DNA of 64,000 nucleotides from Tridacna crocea (GCA_943736015.1 OX031070.1:41626173-41690172); one strand, 5' to 3'; positions 30,829-40,312 are shown, counted from the stretch's first letter. The notes: a model not told the origin generated them from the letters alone. Numbers and translations are program-made.

Positions 30829-31050
30829 CTCTCTATATCAAAACGGCAAAATTTTAAACTGGTCCAAATTCAAAGCATTTGCAGACAACAATTTCCAAGT
30901 GTCTTATATAAAGGACTTTCTTTTGATAGAGTAGAAAACATGGTGGAAAAAGGAGAAAATGCTGGTTACTATTATCGTCTCCTTTTCCCCAATATGTTTT
31001 CTATCGTATTTTCTTTAAGGGTTGTTTAAAGTCGGGATTGTTTCGGATAT
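30829..31050 (-). mobile_element. TTAA hairpin MITE, diverged
   Basis: AAACGGCAAAATTTTAAACTGG at the left, hairpin base kept, tip degraded (TGCTGGTTACTATTATC). Confidence 0.65.
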
Positions 31051-31059
31051 AGGTAACTC

Positions 31060-31335
31060 ATGTATGATCCATACTCTGTGAAAAGGGGGCTTAATGCATC
31101 TGCCAAAAAAAGTATCGACCCATGTCAGCCTGCGCGGACTGCGCAGGCTGACATGGGTCGATACTTTTTGCCAGTGGACATTTTTCTGCATGTTACAGGA
31201 CCACTTTACCTGCAGCTCAAGTCGGTTTACAGATATAACGGGATTTTATAGGTGCATGATAATGTGATGTTTTGCTTGATATCACGGTTCATGGGGGATG
31301 CACAAAGCCCCTTTTTTGTCGGAACATGCCGGTGT
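31060..31335 (+). mobile_element. GTATCGACCC hairpin element, best copy
   Basis: GAAAAGGGGGCTTAATGCAT at the left pairs with ATGCACAAAGCCCCTTTTTT at the right as imperfect terminal inverted repeats. Inside is a long hairpin (31109-31171) with core CAGCCTGCGCGG / GCGCAGGCTG. About 270 bp, no coding frame. Confidence 0.85.
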
Positions 31336-31344
31336 AATGAAATA

Positions 31345-31625
31345 AACTTCCCCTACAAAATGACCCATGGGTCATTTTTCTACGTAGAGGAATGACCCAT
31401 GGGTCATTTTTCTACGTAGAGGAATGACCCATGGGTCATTTCTCTACGAAGAGAAAAGACCCGGGTCATTATTCCACGTAGAGAATTTACCCCAAAGGGT
31501 CATTCTTCTACGTAGAATATTGACCCGGGTCATTCCTTTACGTAGAGAAATGACTTTTGGGGTCATTTATCTACGTAGAAAAGTGACCCACGGGTCATAT
31601 TGTAGGGGAGGGTCATTTCTCTGCA
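31345..31625. repeat. minisatellite of alternating palindromes
   Basis: About 8 units of 32-35 bp, each pairing a palindrome such as ATGACCCATGGGTCAT with TCTACGTAGA. The central bases vary (CCATGG, CCCGGG, CCCACGGG) with the symmetry mostly kept. Confidence 0.9.
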
Positions 31626-31721
31626 TTACACTGGCTCTCATGTATTTAACGGTTTGTTATCAGCCTTATGGAGAGAAAGTACATTTTGTTTGATTGTTAG
31701 GGGAGAACATTGTTAATTTTT

Positions 31722-31910
31722 CTGATTGATTGATCGACTGAAAGGTGTTTAACGCCGATTTCAACCGTGCTTCGGTCATATCAGTGCGACAGCTAAATAC
31801 TACATGCGCTTTTCCGAGTTTCATGAGTGCTCGGCTGGGACCTTCCTAACCTTGCCCGAGGACACGCCAAGCGGCCATGATGATGTAAATTTTCGTTACA
31901 CCATCGAAGG
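31722..31910 (-). mobile_element. possible old SINE
   Basis: GTGTTTAACGCCGATTTCAACC resembles the SINE tails on the minus strand. No head recognised. Confidence 0.4.
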
Positions 31911-32064
31911 CAGAGCTAGCTACGATGTGTTGTTGTTTTTTTTCTCGAGCAAGGTAACGGAAAACTTCAGCCTTGTACAGGTTAAACTCTGGAAAGATGT
32001 AAATAGGTGAACTGTCACATATTATGGGACTGTGAAACGGTTGAAAGCCGCATGAAAGCACTGT

Positions 32065-32291
32065 TTAATCCATTACCACACAATCCCTACTTCTGACACC
32101 CCTGGGAAAGAAGCCTTTTGAAAACACTGTGGGAAAAGGAGAAAATGCTGGTAACCAGCATTTTCTCCTTTTTCCACAGTGTTTTCTACCCTTCCCAGAA
32201 CAAATTTCCATTTTTCAGTCACCTTTATTTTGTCGTTTGCAAATGCTTTCAGTTTGGACCAGTCTAAAATTTTATCATGGTAAAGAGTTAA
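32065..32291 (+). mobile_element. TTAA hairpin MITE, CACTG/CAGTG stem
   Basis: TTAA at both limits. Stem base CACTGTGGGA with CCACAGTG opposite; right end shortened (TATCATGGTAAAG). Confidence 0.92.
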
Positions 32292-32671
32292 ATATAATGC
32301 TAGTAATTTGTACCTATCATCAGAATGAAGGAAGGTTTGTGTGTTGATATAAGGTTGCTACTGAATTATTATCATTTTGTTTGACATCTATATAATATAA
32401 ATACAAACACTTTGTGTTTGATATAAATCAGTGCGTAAGTGGTGGGATGGGTTTGTGAGTTGGTGGGTTTGTGAATTCAGTGGTGATTGAATGAGTGGAT
32501 GAAAACAGTGGTGGAATTACTAAGTGACAGACTGATAGATAGATATATGCAGACATATGGACAGATTGTTAGGGGGGGGTGTTGGCGGACGGACGAAAGA
32601 AGATAGGTAGAGAGAGAGGTAGAGAGAGAGAGAAAGAGTGACCAACGTAATATTCGTTATTGCACAAAGAA
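32292..32671. other. unassigned, (GA)n and (GTGG) tracts
   Basis: A GA-rich microsatellite at 32605-32636; short GATAGATAGATA near 32534. No gene. Confidence 0.45.
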
Positions 32672-33050
32672 ACCTATTAGACATTTTCTCCCGCTAGATG
32701 GCATTCTATAAATACTCATCTATCTAATTTGGGCATCCTGGGTACAGAACCGAACCACTTTCCTACGCGACAACCGTTACTTTGAATTTAAAACAATAAA
32801 AAAGGTTTACCCAATAAAACGCTACCTCGTGCAATTCACTCAGCTATGATCAGCAGCTTAGAGAAATCTGTTGCTAAAGCAGGTCTCATTTCTCCTCAAA
32901 CGTATTGATAAAAGCTATTTTCAACAATGCTACTTTATATAGAGCGTAATATTACAGTCACCCCGCTTTCGGGGCTAGTAGTGATGCGTCATATAAGACA
33001 GTCGAATCTTCGAACAATATGACATGCGCAGACAACGACCTATTAGACAT
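32672..33050 (+). mobile_element. 10-bp-TSD element, full copy
   Basis: ACCTATTAGACAT repeats at 32672-32684 and 33038-33050 (10 bp if CAT belongs to the element). Starts TTTCTCCCGCTAGATGGC, ends GCGCAGACAACG. Homologous along its length to 24423-24766 in inverted orientation. Confidence 0.87.
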
Positions 33051-33159
33051 ATAGGTTGTATAGAAGAAACAAGAAGTGCAGTATATGTTATATTTACAGT
33101 TAAGCTATTCATTATTTACATACTGGTGACAGTTTATGAGCTGCACTAAACGTTCAGAC

Positions 33160-33310
33160 ACTTTACCACATGATCTATCGTGATTTGAATAATTTGCAGA
33201 CCATATTTTAGGTTTGGATCATTTGTGTGAATTTGTCCTTGATCGGATAGAAAACATAGTGGAAAAAGGAGAAAATCTCGTTCTCTTTTTTCCACAATGT
33301 TTTCAAAAAA
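33160..33310 (-). mobile_element. decayed TTAA MITE
   Basis: CACTTTACCACATGATC, AATTTGCAGACCATATTTTAG and a stem base GAAAACATAGTGG / CCACAATGTTTTC. Confidence 0.5.
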
Positions 33311-33574
33311 AAAGAAAAATTCTCTCCTGTGGTCAATAAAACTTGGAATGCTGTGGGGGGGGGGGGGGGGGGGGAGGGTAATCTGACAAGAAAAGGAATA
33401 TTTGCAAGTTTAATGAAAGAAAATTAAGTAGAACCTTTGTAGTAGAACCTTAGACTAATACAGTCTAAATGAAAGATCCAAAAATACATAACTACAAAGC
33501 TTGAATATCTCAACATAGTCTTAAAATTATAGCACCGAGCTTTGACCAAGATCACTTGGCATGCAACACGCCAA
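33311..33574. other. unassigned, includes poly-G
   Basis: A G run at 33355-33374 could form a quadruplex on the plus strand. No gene. Confidence 0.4.
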
Positions 33575-33810
33575 AAAAGGAATATTCGGACATTTGCGTA
33601 AAGTGTCGTTTCGGATCAGCCTGCGCAATCCGCGCAGGCTGATCCGAAACGACACTTTCCGTTTTTTTTATGTAAATTTCTTTTTAACACAAGTCTACTG
33701 TAGCACAAACTCTAATATAGTCGTAAAGTGTCGTCTCGGATTAGCCTGCGCGGACAGTGCATGCTGATCCCAGACGACACTTTACGTAAATGTCCCAATG
33801 CCTCTTTTCA
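33575..33810. mobile_element. twin-hairpin element (GTGTCGTC family)
   Basis: Outer ends GGACATTTGCGTAAAGTG / CACTTTACGTAAATGTCC. Two hairpins (CGGATCAGCCTGCGCAATCC... and CGGATTAGCCTGCGCGG...) are separated by a ~65-bp T-rich spacer. Same layout at 60470. Confidence 0.85.
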
Positions 33811-33825
33811 CGTGTTGAAGGTCAC

Positions 33826-34020
33826 TTTATTTCTTTAATAGAAGTGGAAATTCTAGACTTGTCCAAATTCCAAGCATTTGCAGACGACAATTTAAACGTT
33901 ACTCAAACCTTGGATTTTTTCTAAGACGGGGTAGAAATCGTTGTGGGAACAGGAGAAAATGTTTTCAAATGGGTTCATTCTCAGGATCGTTCAAAGTAGA
34001 AATCGTGTGTAACATTGTTT
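33826..34020 (-). mobile_element. TTAA MITE, hairpin lost
   Basis: TCTAGACTTGTCCAAATTCC, CATTTGCAGACGACAA and GTTGTGGGAACAGGAGAAAA joined directly to TGTTTTC. Confidence 0.65.
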
Positions 34021-34143
34021 AACTGCATTTGAAATCTGGTTGTAGACTAGAAAAATGTTAAAATTTGTTTGGCTGGACGTAAAGTCTTTAATTGTGTTTT
34101 TACAGCTAGTTTTATCTCCTTTTTGCATAGATTACATAATAAA

Positions 34144-34332
34144 ATACAGTTAAACCTGTGTTAGAGACCACCTGTGTTAAAAGACCACCTGCTTTAAGAG
34201 ACTACTGTTCTGATACAACAACCCTTCTTAAATTAACCTAATATAACCTGTGTTTAAAGACCACCTGCTGTAAGAGACCAATTTCAGTACTTCCCTTGAG
34301 TGGTCTTTGAATACAGGTTGTACTGTAGTGTA
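34144..34332. mobile_element. ~188-bp TIR element, TACAGT..AACCTGT ends
   Basis: TACAGTTAAACCTGTGTTAG on the left and GAATACAGGTTGTACTGTA on the right. Internal AGAGACCACCTG-type subrepeats. Similar repeats are known to me from molluscs and cnidarians. Confidence 0.65.
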
Positions 34333-34589
34333 AATTTTAAGACTGTTTATATGTAGGAAAGCAAAGCTATCTTCTACACGTATAAATACATACAAACATT
34401 GTTAACGTTTTGACTATTTCTAGGAAAACAAAGTATGAGGGTTAGGAATGCGCAAAGCAAGGGGGCGGGGTTAAAAGCTTCTTTCGTAGGTTTGTTATAA
34501 ACAAGATGGTTTGGTATTAAACGGTAAAGATTTACAGATTCAGACTTGGGCATTCAGAATTTTCATAAAAGATGGTGGAAATAAAAGAA

Positions 34590-34630
34590 ACTTGATCTTA
34601 AATCTACATTGTCCGCAAAAGGTCAGCTGG
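34590..34630. mobile_element. GATCAGACTG element fragment
   Basis: TTGATCTTAAATCTACATTG then TCCGCAAAAGG; one arm only. Confidence 0.4.
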
Positions 34631-34659
34631 CACTCGCCCTTAGCAGCTTAAGGGTTACT

Positions 34660-35040
34660 ATATTTAGCCATCCTCGGATACCCCGGGGTCTCCCTGTTTG
34701 CTACGCTACATCGACCCCTGGGACAATTAGTTGAATTTCCTTCGCTTTACCGCTGGCCGAATGCTGGCTTTTCATTGGTTCCATCATCATTTTGTGATGG
34801 GCGAGTGTACTGTACGCTATGACGTTTCGTATCGATTTTCGGCGGCTCGCTTTACCGCTGGCCGAATGCTGGCTTTTCATAGGTTCTATCATCATTTTGT
34901 GATGGGCGAGTGGACTGTACGGTATGACGTTTCGTATCGATTTTCGGCGGCTGATTCAAAGTTTTATTAGTCAATTGTCCCAGGGTCGATGTAGCGTAGC
35001 AAATAGGGAGACCCTGGGGTATCCGAGGATGATATTTAGC
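34660..35040. mobile_element. 363-bp TIR element with 9-bp TSD (Mutator-like)
   Basis: The element 34669-35031 has ~62-bp terminal inverted repeats starting CATCCTCGGATACCCC and is flanked by ATATTTAGC at 34660-34668 and 35032-35040. Inside is a ~118-bp tandem duplication, each copy holding TTTACCGCTGGCCGAATGC and TATGACGTTTCGTATCGATT. The 9-bp duplication suits Mutator-like elements. No transposase frame. Confidence 0.88.
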
Positions 35041-35190
35041 AGGATAAGGGTTAAACCTGTCAGAAGAAAGCCATGATGAATCAATCTGTCGATATCTATG
35101 AACGTTATTGGGTATCCGTGACGATTTGGTGACAATCATTGATTTACTGTTGTACCTGAATAGTAATAGGCTGAACAGGTCTAAAGTCGT

Positions 35191-35277
35191 TTGTATTTGA
35201 CATTATCTCCCGCTAGATGGCATTCTATACAAATACACATCGAAGAGTATGACAAGCGCAGACAACGTTGTATTTGA
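35191..35277 (+). mobile_element. 10-bp-TSD element, 67-bp deletion derivative
   Basis: TTGTATTTGA at 35191-35200 and 35268-35277 flank 67 bp that starts CATTATCTCCCGCTAGATGG and ends GCGCAGACAACG. The interior of the longer copies is missing. Confidence 0.88.
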
Positions 35278-35279
35278 AT

Positions 35280-35595
35280 GTTATTGCATTCGGCAAACCT
35301 CGGATGACCCGTCGATCAAGTCACTCGGCTGGTATTGCACCTACACGGTACCATTCGGCATACCTCAGGTGATGGGAGCCATCAAATTCCTCGGTGCAGT
35401 GGTAGCTTGATATGCACCTACACGGTACCATTCGGCATACCTCAAGTGATGGGACCCATCAAATTCCTCGGTGCAGTAGTAGCTCGATATGCACCTTCAC
35501 GGTACCCTTCGGTATACTTCGGGTGATGGGAGCCATCAAATTCCTCGGTTGCATCTGGTAGCTTGATACGCACCGACACGGTACATTTCGTCGCC
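35280..35595 (+). repeat. ~78-bp tandem repeat, about 4 units
   Basis: Units repeat CACGGTACCATTCGGCATAC and CCATCAAATTCCTCGGTGC, starting near 35342, 35420, 35497 and 35576; the first and last are degenerate. An open frame through it is a by-product. Confidence 0.82.
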
Positions 35596-36349
35596 GGAAA
35601 TACGCCGGTTTACCGTTTTGAAAATTGTAAGGCTACTCAAAAAAAAAGCAAAAAAACTCGAGTCTCATTTTTCTATCGAAATCTTTCTAACTATATTTCA
35701 GTTGACAAACAATTCCTACATTCATTTTTTAACGTGGTTTATCAATTCCGATTGAAATTTTCACAGACAAATAGATAAATGTGTATAACTTCATCGAGGT
35801 TGTTTTTGTCGTTGCTAAACGACTGACAGTGGCGCCGCTTTGTATCAGATCACTTGACTGGCATTTCAAATGGAAACTACCGTTATACAGATGAGGTTAA
35901 ATGAATGTACGGAATCGGCCGAGTTGTGACGAGTTGTGACAAGTGACATTGCACATTAATTCGTTGCTGGAAATATCGCCCTGTACCTTTTGCACTTTTC
36001 CCCGTAACGATACTAAAAGCCTTGGGGGAGGGGGCGTCGTCTATGTGGGCAACAGGCGACGATAAATAAACGCAAATTAAATAAACCCAAACGTCTTTCG
36101 TTGAAATGAAAGATGCTTCGGTCTGCTTTGAGTGTGCCAGCTAGGCAGTTTACATCGTGCTGTCTGGCTCTCTGCAGCCATCTTCTGGTCGTAACTGGTG
36201 AGAAAAGTAGGACTCCTTGAGTTGCTGTAACACCCTTTGAGTCCATATTTAGATACGGACAGAAACCTAAAGACCCATCCCCAAGTATAATAAAACATTA
36301 TACATGTTATGCATTTATTCAGGCTTAGCAGCTGCTTAACGCTTATAAA
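35596..36349. other. unassigned; weak first-exon candidate on the minus strand
   Basis: At 36205-36080 (minus) an ATG in good context (AGAAGATGGCTGCAGAG) opens M-A-A-E-S-Q-T-A-R-C-K-L-P, running 38 or so codons. No clear donor site. Not enough to call a gene. Confidence 0.25.
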
Positions 36350-36562
36350 ACAAACTAATTTTAGATTAGGCGAAATTAAAAGCATTTGCAAACCACAAAT
36401 AAATTGTGGTTCAAATATTTGAATTTGTCTCTGAAAGGTAAGAAAACGTTTTGGTAAAAGGAGAAAATGCTGGTACCAGCATTTTCTCCTTTTCCCAAAA
36501 TGTTTTCATATGCTGTCTTTCTGTCATTCTCCTGGTCTTTAAAACACAGAATTATGTGCTAA
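36350..36562 (-). mobile_element. TTAA hairpin MITE, diverged
   Basis: Tip shortened to TGCTGGTACCAGCA, still perfectly paired; the stem base has TTTTGG / CCAAAA. Confidence 0.75.
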
Positions 36563-36711
36563 CAGTGGGGGGGGGGCGAAAGAATGAATTGTGTGCGAAA
36601 GATCCTGTGTTTGATTAATCCCATATTAATGTAAGTTAATGTGACAGGCGTATGCACAGATGTATTTTATATTACAACAGGCGTCATTTGGTGAAGGGCA
36701 TTATTGTAACC

Positions 36712-36780
36712 GCGTAGAATGTCGACTCGGATCAGTGTGCGCTATCTGCACATGCAGCCTAGGTGCGAGTCGCATTCATG
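36712..36780. mobile_element. GTGTCGTC twin-hairpin element, single decayed hairpin
   Basis: GAATGTCGACTCGGATCAG to GGTGCGAGTCGCATTC. Confidence 0.5.
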
Positions 36781-36799
36781 GCGCCTTGGTTTCCGTTGG

Positions 36800-37070
36800 G
36801 CCCGCCCGGATGGCTCAGTGGTGAGCGTGTCCGACTCGTGACCTGGTGGTTGTGAGTTCGATACCCAGTTGAGGCGAACTTTCTTTCCGGCGTATTTTCG
36901 CCTCTCACTTCTGTTGAAGCATGTGAGAAAGGTAGTCGGTGGCTTTGGAAAGAAATTTGTGTTCGTACCGATGTGAGAAAGCCAGGAAACACATGTGCGT
37001 TACCGACCGCCATGATATGACCCGAGCTGTTAAAGTGGCGTTAAACCCCAATACAACCAACCAACCAAGT
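36800..37070 (+). mobile_element. tRNA-derived SINE, full length
   Basis: A box TGGCTCAGTGG, B-box-like AGTTCGATACCC, body and GGCGTTAAACCCCAATACAA with (CAAC)n tail. Likely target duplication TTTCCGTTGG / TTTTCGTTGG. Confidence 0.92.
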
Positions 37071-37084
37071 TTTCGTTGGTGATT

Positions 37085-37290
37085 CCTTGAACAAGAGGGA
37101 TCCTGTTTAGCTCTGTGGTAAAGTATTAGAAGATTAACCAAGAGGCCCCGAGTTGGAGCTCTATTGGAAGCCTAAGGCTTTTGGTGGGAATTTCCTTGGG
37201 CAAGACACTTAAGAGCCATAGCTTATAGTACATGTGAGACTGAAAAAAAATGTTGAAAGCTGCCATATTTACCATTTAATAAGTTTAACC
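37085..37290 (+). mobile_element. older SINE, different subfamily
   Basis: Decayed head TTTAGCTCTGTGGTAAAG with GAGTTGGAGCTC, then CTTGGGCAAGACAC and tail CTGAAAAAAAATGTTGAAAG. Confidence 0.5.
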
Positions 37291-37429
37291 AACCCTTAGG
37301 CAAGACACTGCAGAGCCATTTACTAGTTCTAGTGGACCGTGGGATACATAGATAATCGACATGTTCATTTAGTTTAATTATATTCATTTTACATCGATTG
37401 AGAAACAAGCTAGTTCTAACAACTAATCT

Positions 37430-37592
37430 CTCTCGATTCTGCTTCCTGGGAACTACACCAGCATTCGCACAGAATGTGTGTGCCAGTGAAAAATCCCAAA
37501 GTTGACACCTGCTCCCGGATATCGAACTCAGGACCTTATGGTTACGAGGCCGACGCTCTACCTCACAGCCACGGACACCACAGTACTTCGCA
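37430..37592 (-). mobile_element. tRNA-derived SINE head, minus strand
   Basis: On the minus strand: GTGGCTGTGAGGTAGAGCGT with B-box-like GAGTTCGATATCC, followed by GGTGTCAACTTTGGGATTTT. Confidence 0.6.
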
Positions 37593-37637
37593 TTGTGGGG
37601 GGCAATTGACCTGTCGCCTTAAATAACTGGCTAAATA

Positions 37638-38115
37638 TGACCCGTCACCCAAAAAGGAATCTTCTGGGAACTGCGAAAAGGTTCAACTCTGGTCAGACTG
37701 CGCGAATTGCGCAGGCTGACCAGAGTTTACACTTTTCGCTTTAAAAATATTTCCTGTATGAAAAGTGGTCATTCTACCTTGCTATACAATCATTTTTTGA
37801 ATTATCCACTTAAACTGACCAGCACTATCTTTGGTCTGTTTTCATTTAACCCATTACCACACAATCCCTACTTTTGACGACCCTGAGAAAAAATCCTTTA
37901 GAAAAAATTGTGGAAAAAGGAGAAAATGCTGGTGACCAGCATTTTCTCCATTTCCCACAATGTTTTCTACCCTTCACAAAAAAATTTCAAATTTCCAGTA
38001 ACTTTTAATTTGTCATCTGAAAGTGCTTTTAATTTGGACAAGCCTAAAATATTGTCGTTTGGTAATGAGTTAATTGATAGACGTAATTCCCAGAATGTCC
38101 CTTTTTCGAGTTACA
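37638..38115 (+). mobile_element. TGACCCGTCACGC element, split by a TTAA MITE
   Basis: Same element as at 60998 (GACCCGTCACCCAAAAAGG, hairpin GGTCAGACTGCGCG / CGCAGGCTGACC, GGTCTGTTTTCAT). After the MITE it resumes TTAATTGATAGACG and CCCAGAATGTCCC. Confidence 0.82.
37846..38073 (+). mobile_element. TTAA hairpin MITE, nested
   Basis: TTAA at 37846 and 38070; ends CCCATTACC / GGTAATGAG. The empty site is visible at 61201 (TTTTCATCTAATTGATG). Confidence 0.94.
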
Positions 38116-38461
38116 AGTTACAAATTTTTTGAGGGGCAATGTACATGAACTGTTTTTTGCCAGTACATGGTGCACAGTATAATGTTATACTGTACTCTAG
38201 TCCAGGGTAAAAACAACATACACCATATTTACATAATGTTAATTAATATTGATATAAGTAAGTGATGCAGGAATGGCTTGGCTAATGAAATAATTCTTGC
38301 CGTCTGTTGGCCAACGTCTAGTTGATAGCTGACTGTGTGATATTTATGTTTTATTAGATATCTTTTGTATACCGAGTCTGGTCAAGTAAGAACATTCGAC
38401 AGAAATATAGTGAGAGATGTACTGGAACCGACGTGCGATGATGATTGTGATACTGGTGATG
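38116..38461. other. unassigned, no gene seen
   Basis: Nothing recognised. Confidence 0.3.
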
Positions 38462-38698
38462 GTTTGTTTGTTTGCTTTATTGGAAGTTAATATCACCGCG
38501 GACAGTGAACCTACGCATTTGTTTCCTGGATTTGTACTGACACAACTTTCTTTCCAGGCTACTGACTAATTTTTCGCACTTTCACCAGAGGTGAGAGGCG
38601 AAAGATCGCTGGAAAGAAGGTTTGCCACAGCCGGATATCGAACCTGTAACCTGGTTACGAGTCAGACACGCTAACCGACGGGCTACTCGGCCGAACTC
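38462..38698 (-). mobile_element. tRNA-derived SINE, diverged
   Basis: CACAACTTTCTTTCCAGGCTAC, GAGGTGAGAGGCGAAAG, GGATATCGAACCTGTAACC and CGGGCTACTCGGCCGA match the SINE family on the minus strand. Confidence 0.75.
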
Positions 38699-38990
38699 AA
38701 TGGTGCAGGTGACAACGGTAATGATGAAAAAGACGACGATAACGACGAATATGACGACGACAATCATCATCATCAACAGTCATCATCGTCGTCGTCATCA
38801 TCATTATCATCATCATTGTTATCATCATCATCAGCTTCTTCTTCTTCTTCTTCTTCCTCCTCCTCCTCCTCTTCTTCTTCTTCTTCTTCTTCTTCATTTT
38901 ACTCAACGATGAAAGCGGCAATCATGATGATGACGATGGTGATGATGCTTGAGACGATGATGACTATATTAACCGTAAGAATGCCAAGCC
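38699..38990. repeat. trinucleotide microsatellites
   Basis: GAC/ATG-type then CAT-rich (38765-38832) then (TTC/TCC)n (38838-38893), then ATGATG. Predicted Ser, Lys and His runs are by-products. Confidence 0.9.
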
Positions 38991-39004
38991 CGACTCACTG
39001 ACGT

Positions 39005-39100
39005 TTTTCGGACAGTGTAGATCCAAGATCAGACTGCACGGAACGTGCAGTCTGATCTTGGATCCACACTGTCCGATAAAGAGATATTTAAAAAAAAATA
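39005..39100. mobile_element. GATCAGACTG hairpin element, near-perfect
   Basis: GGACAGTGTAGATCCAAGATC with a fully paired right arm ending GGATCCACACTGTCCG, then ATAAAGAGATATTT. Confidence 0.9.
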
Positions 39101-39183
39101 AGTTGGAGGTATTATTATTTTTGTTTTTACTTTCGGCTTGAAAGTTTCATTGATGCTGTCTAGCAGAGTGAGGGTTATTGATG

Positions 39184-39346
39184 AATATGATGATGATGAT
39201 GATGATGTTATGATGATAATGGTGACGAAGACAATTTTAAGGACGACGATGATGGTGATGATGAATGGTTGAATGACTGATTAATTGACTGACTGACAGA
39301 TTGATTGATCGATCGATCGATCGATCGATTGATGGATGGATGGATG

Positions 39347-39377
<31 letters not shown>

Positions 39378-39415
39378 CGATGATGATAGTGATGGACAAG
39401 GTGATGATGGTGATG
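39184..39415. repeat. ATG and GATT/GATC microsatellites
   Basis: (ATG)n at 39188-39215, GATC and GATT tetranucleotides at 39300-39380, ATG again to 39415. Confidence 0.88.
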
Positions 39416-39589
39416 ATGAAGTTTTGTATACTGAACTGTGTTATTTGTAGGATTCATGTTTATGTAGGATGCATACCAAACATTGCAATAATGTCTAGGC
39501 TAAAGGGAGGCGGGGGTCACATTTCAACGTAAAACTGCTTGATTAATTAAGACATTAAGACTATCCCGAGGTAGATTTTCTTTAACTCT

Positions 39590-39824
39590 TTCAACACTTT
39601 ACCGCACAATTCCTAGTTTTAACGATACCTTGTGGAAGAGACCTTTTGAAAACACTGTGAGAAAAGGAGAAAATGCTGGTTACCAGCATTTTCTCCTTTT
39701 CTCAAAATGTTTTCTATAGCGTTTGCGGAACAAATTCTCCTACTTCAGCAATATTTTCAATTGTCGTCTGCACAGGCTTTGGATTTGGACAAGTTCAAAA
39801 CTTTGTCGTCTGTTATAGAATTAA
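39590..39824 (+). mobile_element. TTAA hairpin MITE, covarying stem
   Basis: Left CAACACTTTACCGCACAA; stem GTGAGAAAAGG with CCTTTTCTCA opposite; right end ATAGAATTAA. Confidence 0.88.
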
Positions 39825-39839
39825 CAACGTTCTATCGTG

Positions 39840-39905
39840 TACCTGAACTTAAGGATGAAAAGCTTTTAAAACATGGTGGAAAAAGGAGAAAATTCTGATG
39901 ATCAG
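39840..39905 (+). mobile_element. TTAA MITE fragment
   Basis: AAAACATGGTGGAAAAAGG to TTCTGATGATCAGCA; half hairpin only. Confidence 0.5.
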
Positions 39906-40009
39906 CATACTTGCTTTGTCATTTTCGATGATTATATTGACAATAAACTTTAAGACACCAACATTTTCATACAGAGAAACGACCATAACTACACAAAGGT
40001 GTATGGGGG

Positions 40010-40095
40010 TTCAGTAGTCAGGGCGCTGCATTTTATATGAGAAGGCTATAGGTTCGAGTCACACTGGCGGGGCTGAGTCCATATTTACTAATCAT
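40010..40095 (+). mobile_element. tRNA-like SINE head remnant
   Basis: GTTCAGTAGTCAGGGCGCTG with B-box-like GGTTCGAGTCA; does not fold into a complete tRNA by eye. Confidence 0.45.
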
Positions 40096-40142
40096 TCTTA
40101 GGAAAATTGTTGGTCTTATTCTCAAGAAATTTACCAGTATGA

Positions 40143-40208
40143 AAAGTAACTCAGCTTCTGATTGGCTAAACCAAATGGTTTAGCCAATCAGAAGTTGCTA
40201 TACTTTCT
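40143..40208. mobile_element. ~66-bp hairpin element (GATTGGCTAAACC)
   Basis: GAAAAGTAACTCAGCTTCTG and GATTGGCTAAACCA face TGGTTTAGCCAATC and AGAAGTTGCTATACTTTC. Second copy at 63603. Confidence 0.82.
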
Positions 40209-40312
40209 TTAATGTAGAACTTGACTTAGTCATCATTGGTAAATACGGTCTCTAGTGAGTGTCAGAGCCTAAGGATGCACATCAGTAAGTGAACCATGGT
40301 TGTGATATAGAT

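Noticed and set aside
36080-36205. M-A-A-E-S first exon on the minus strand
   Set aside because: Good ATG context but no convincing donor site and no downstream exon; kept only as a note in the feature list.
38622-39001. Ser-, Lys- and His-rich low-complexity proteins
   Set aside because: They are translations of trinucleotide microsatellites.
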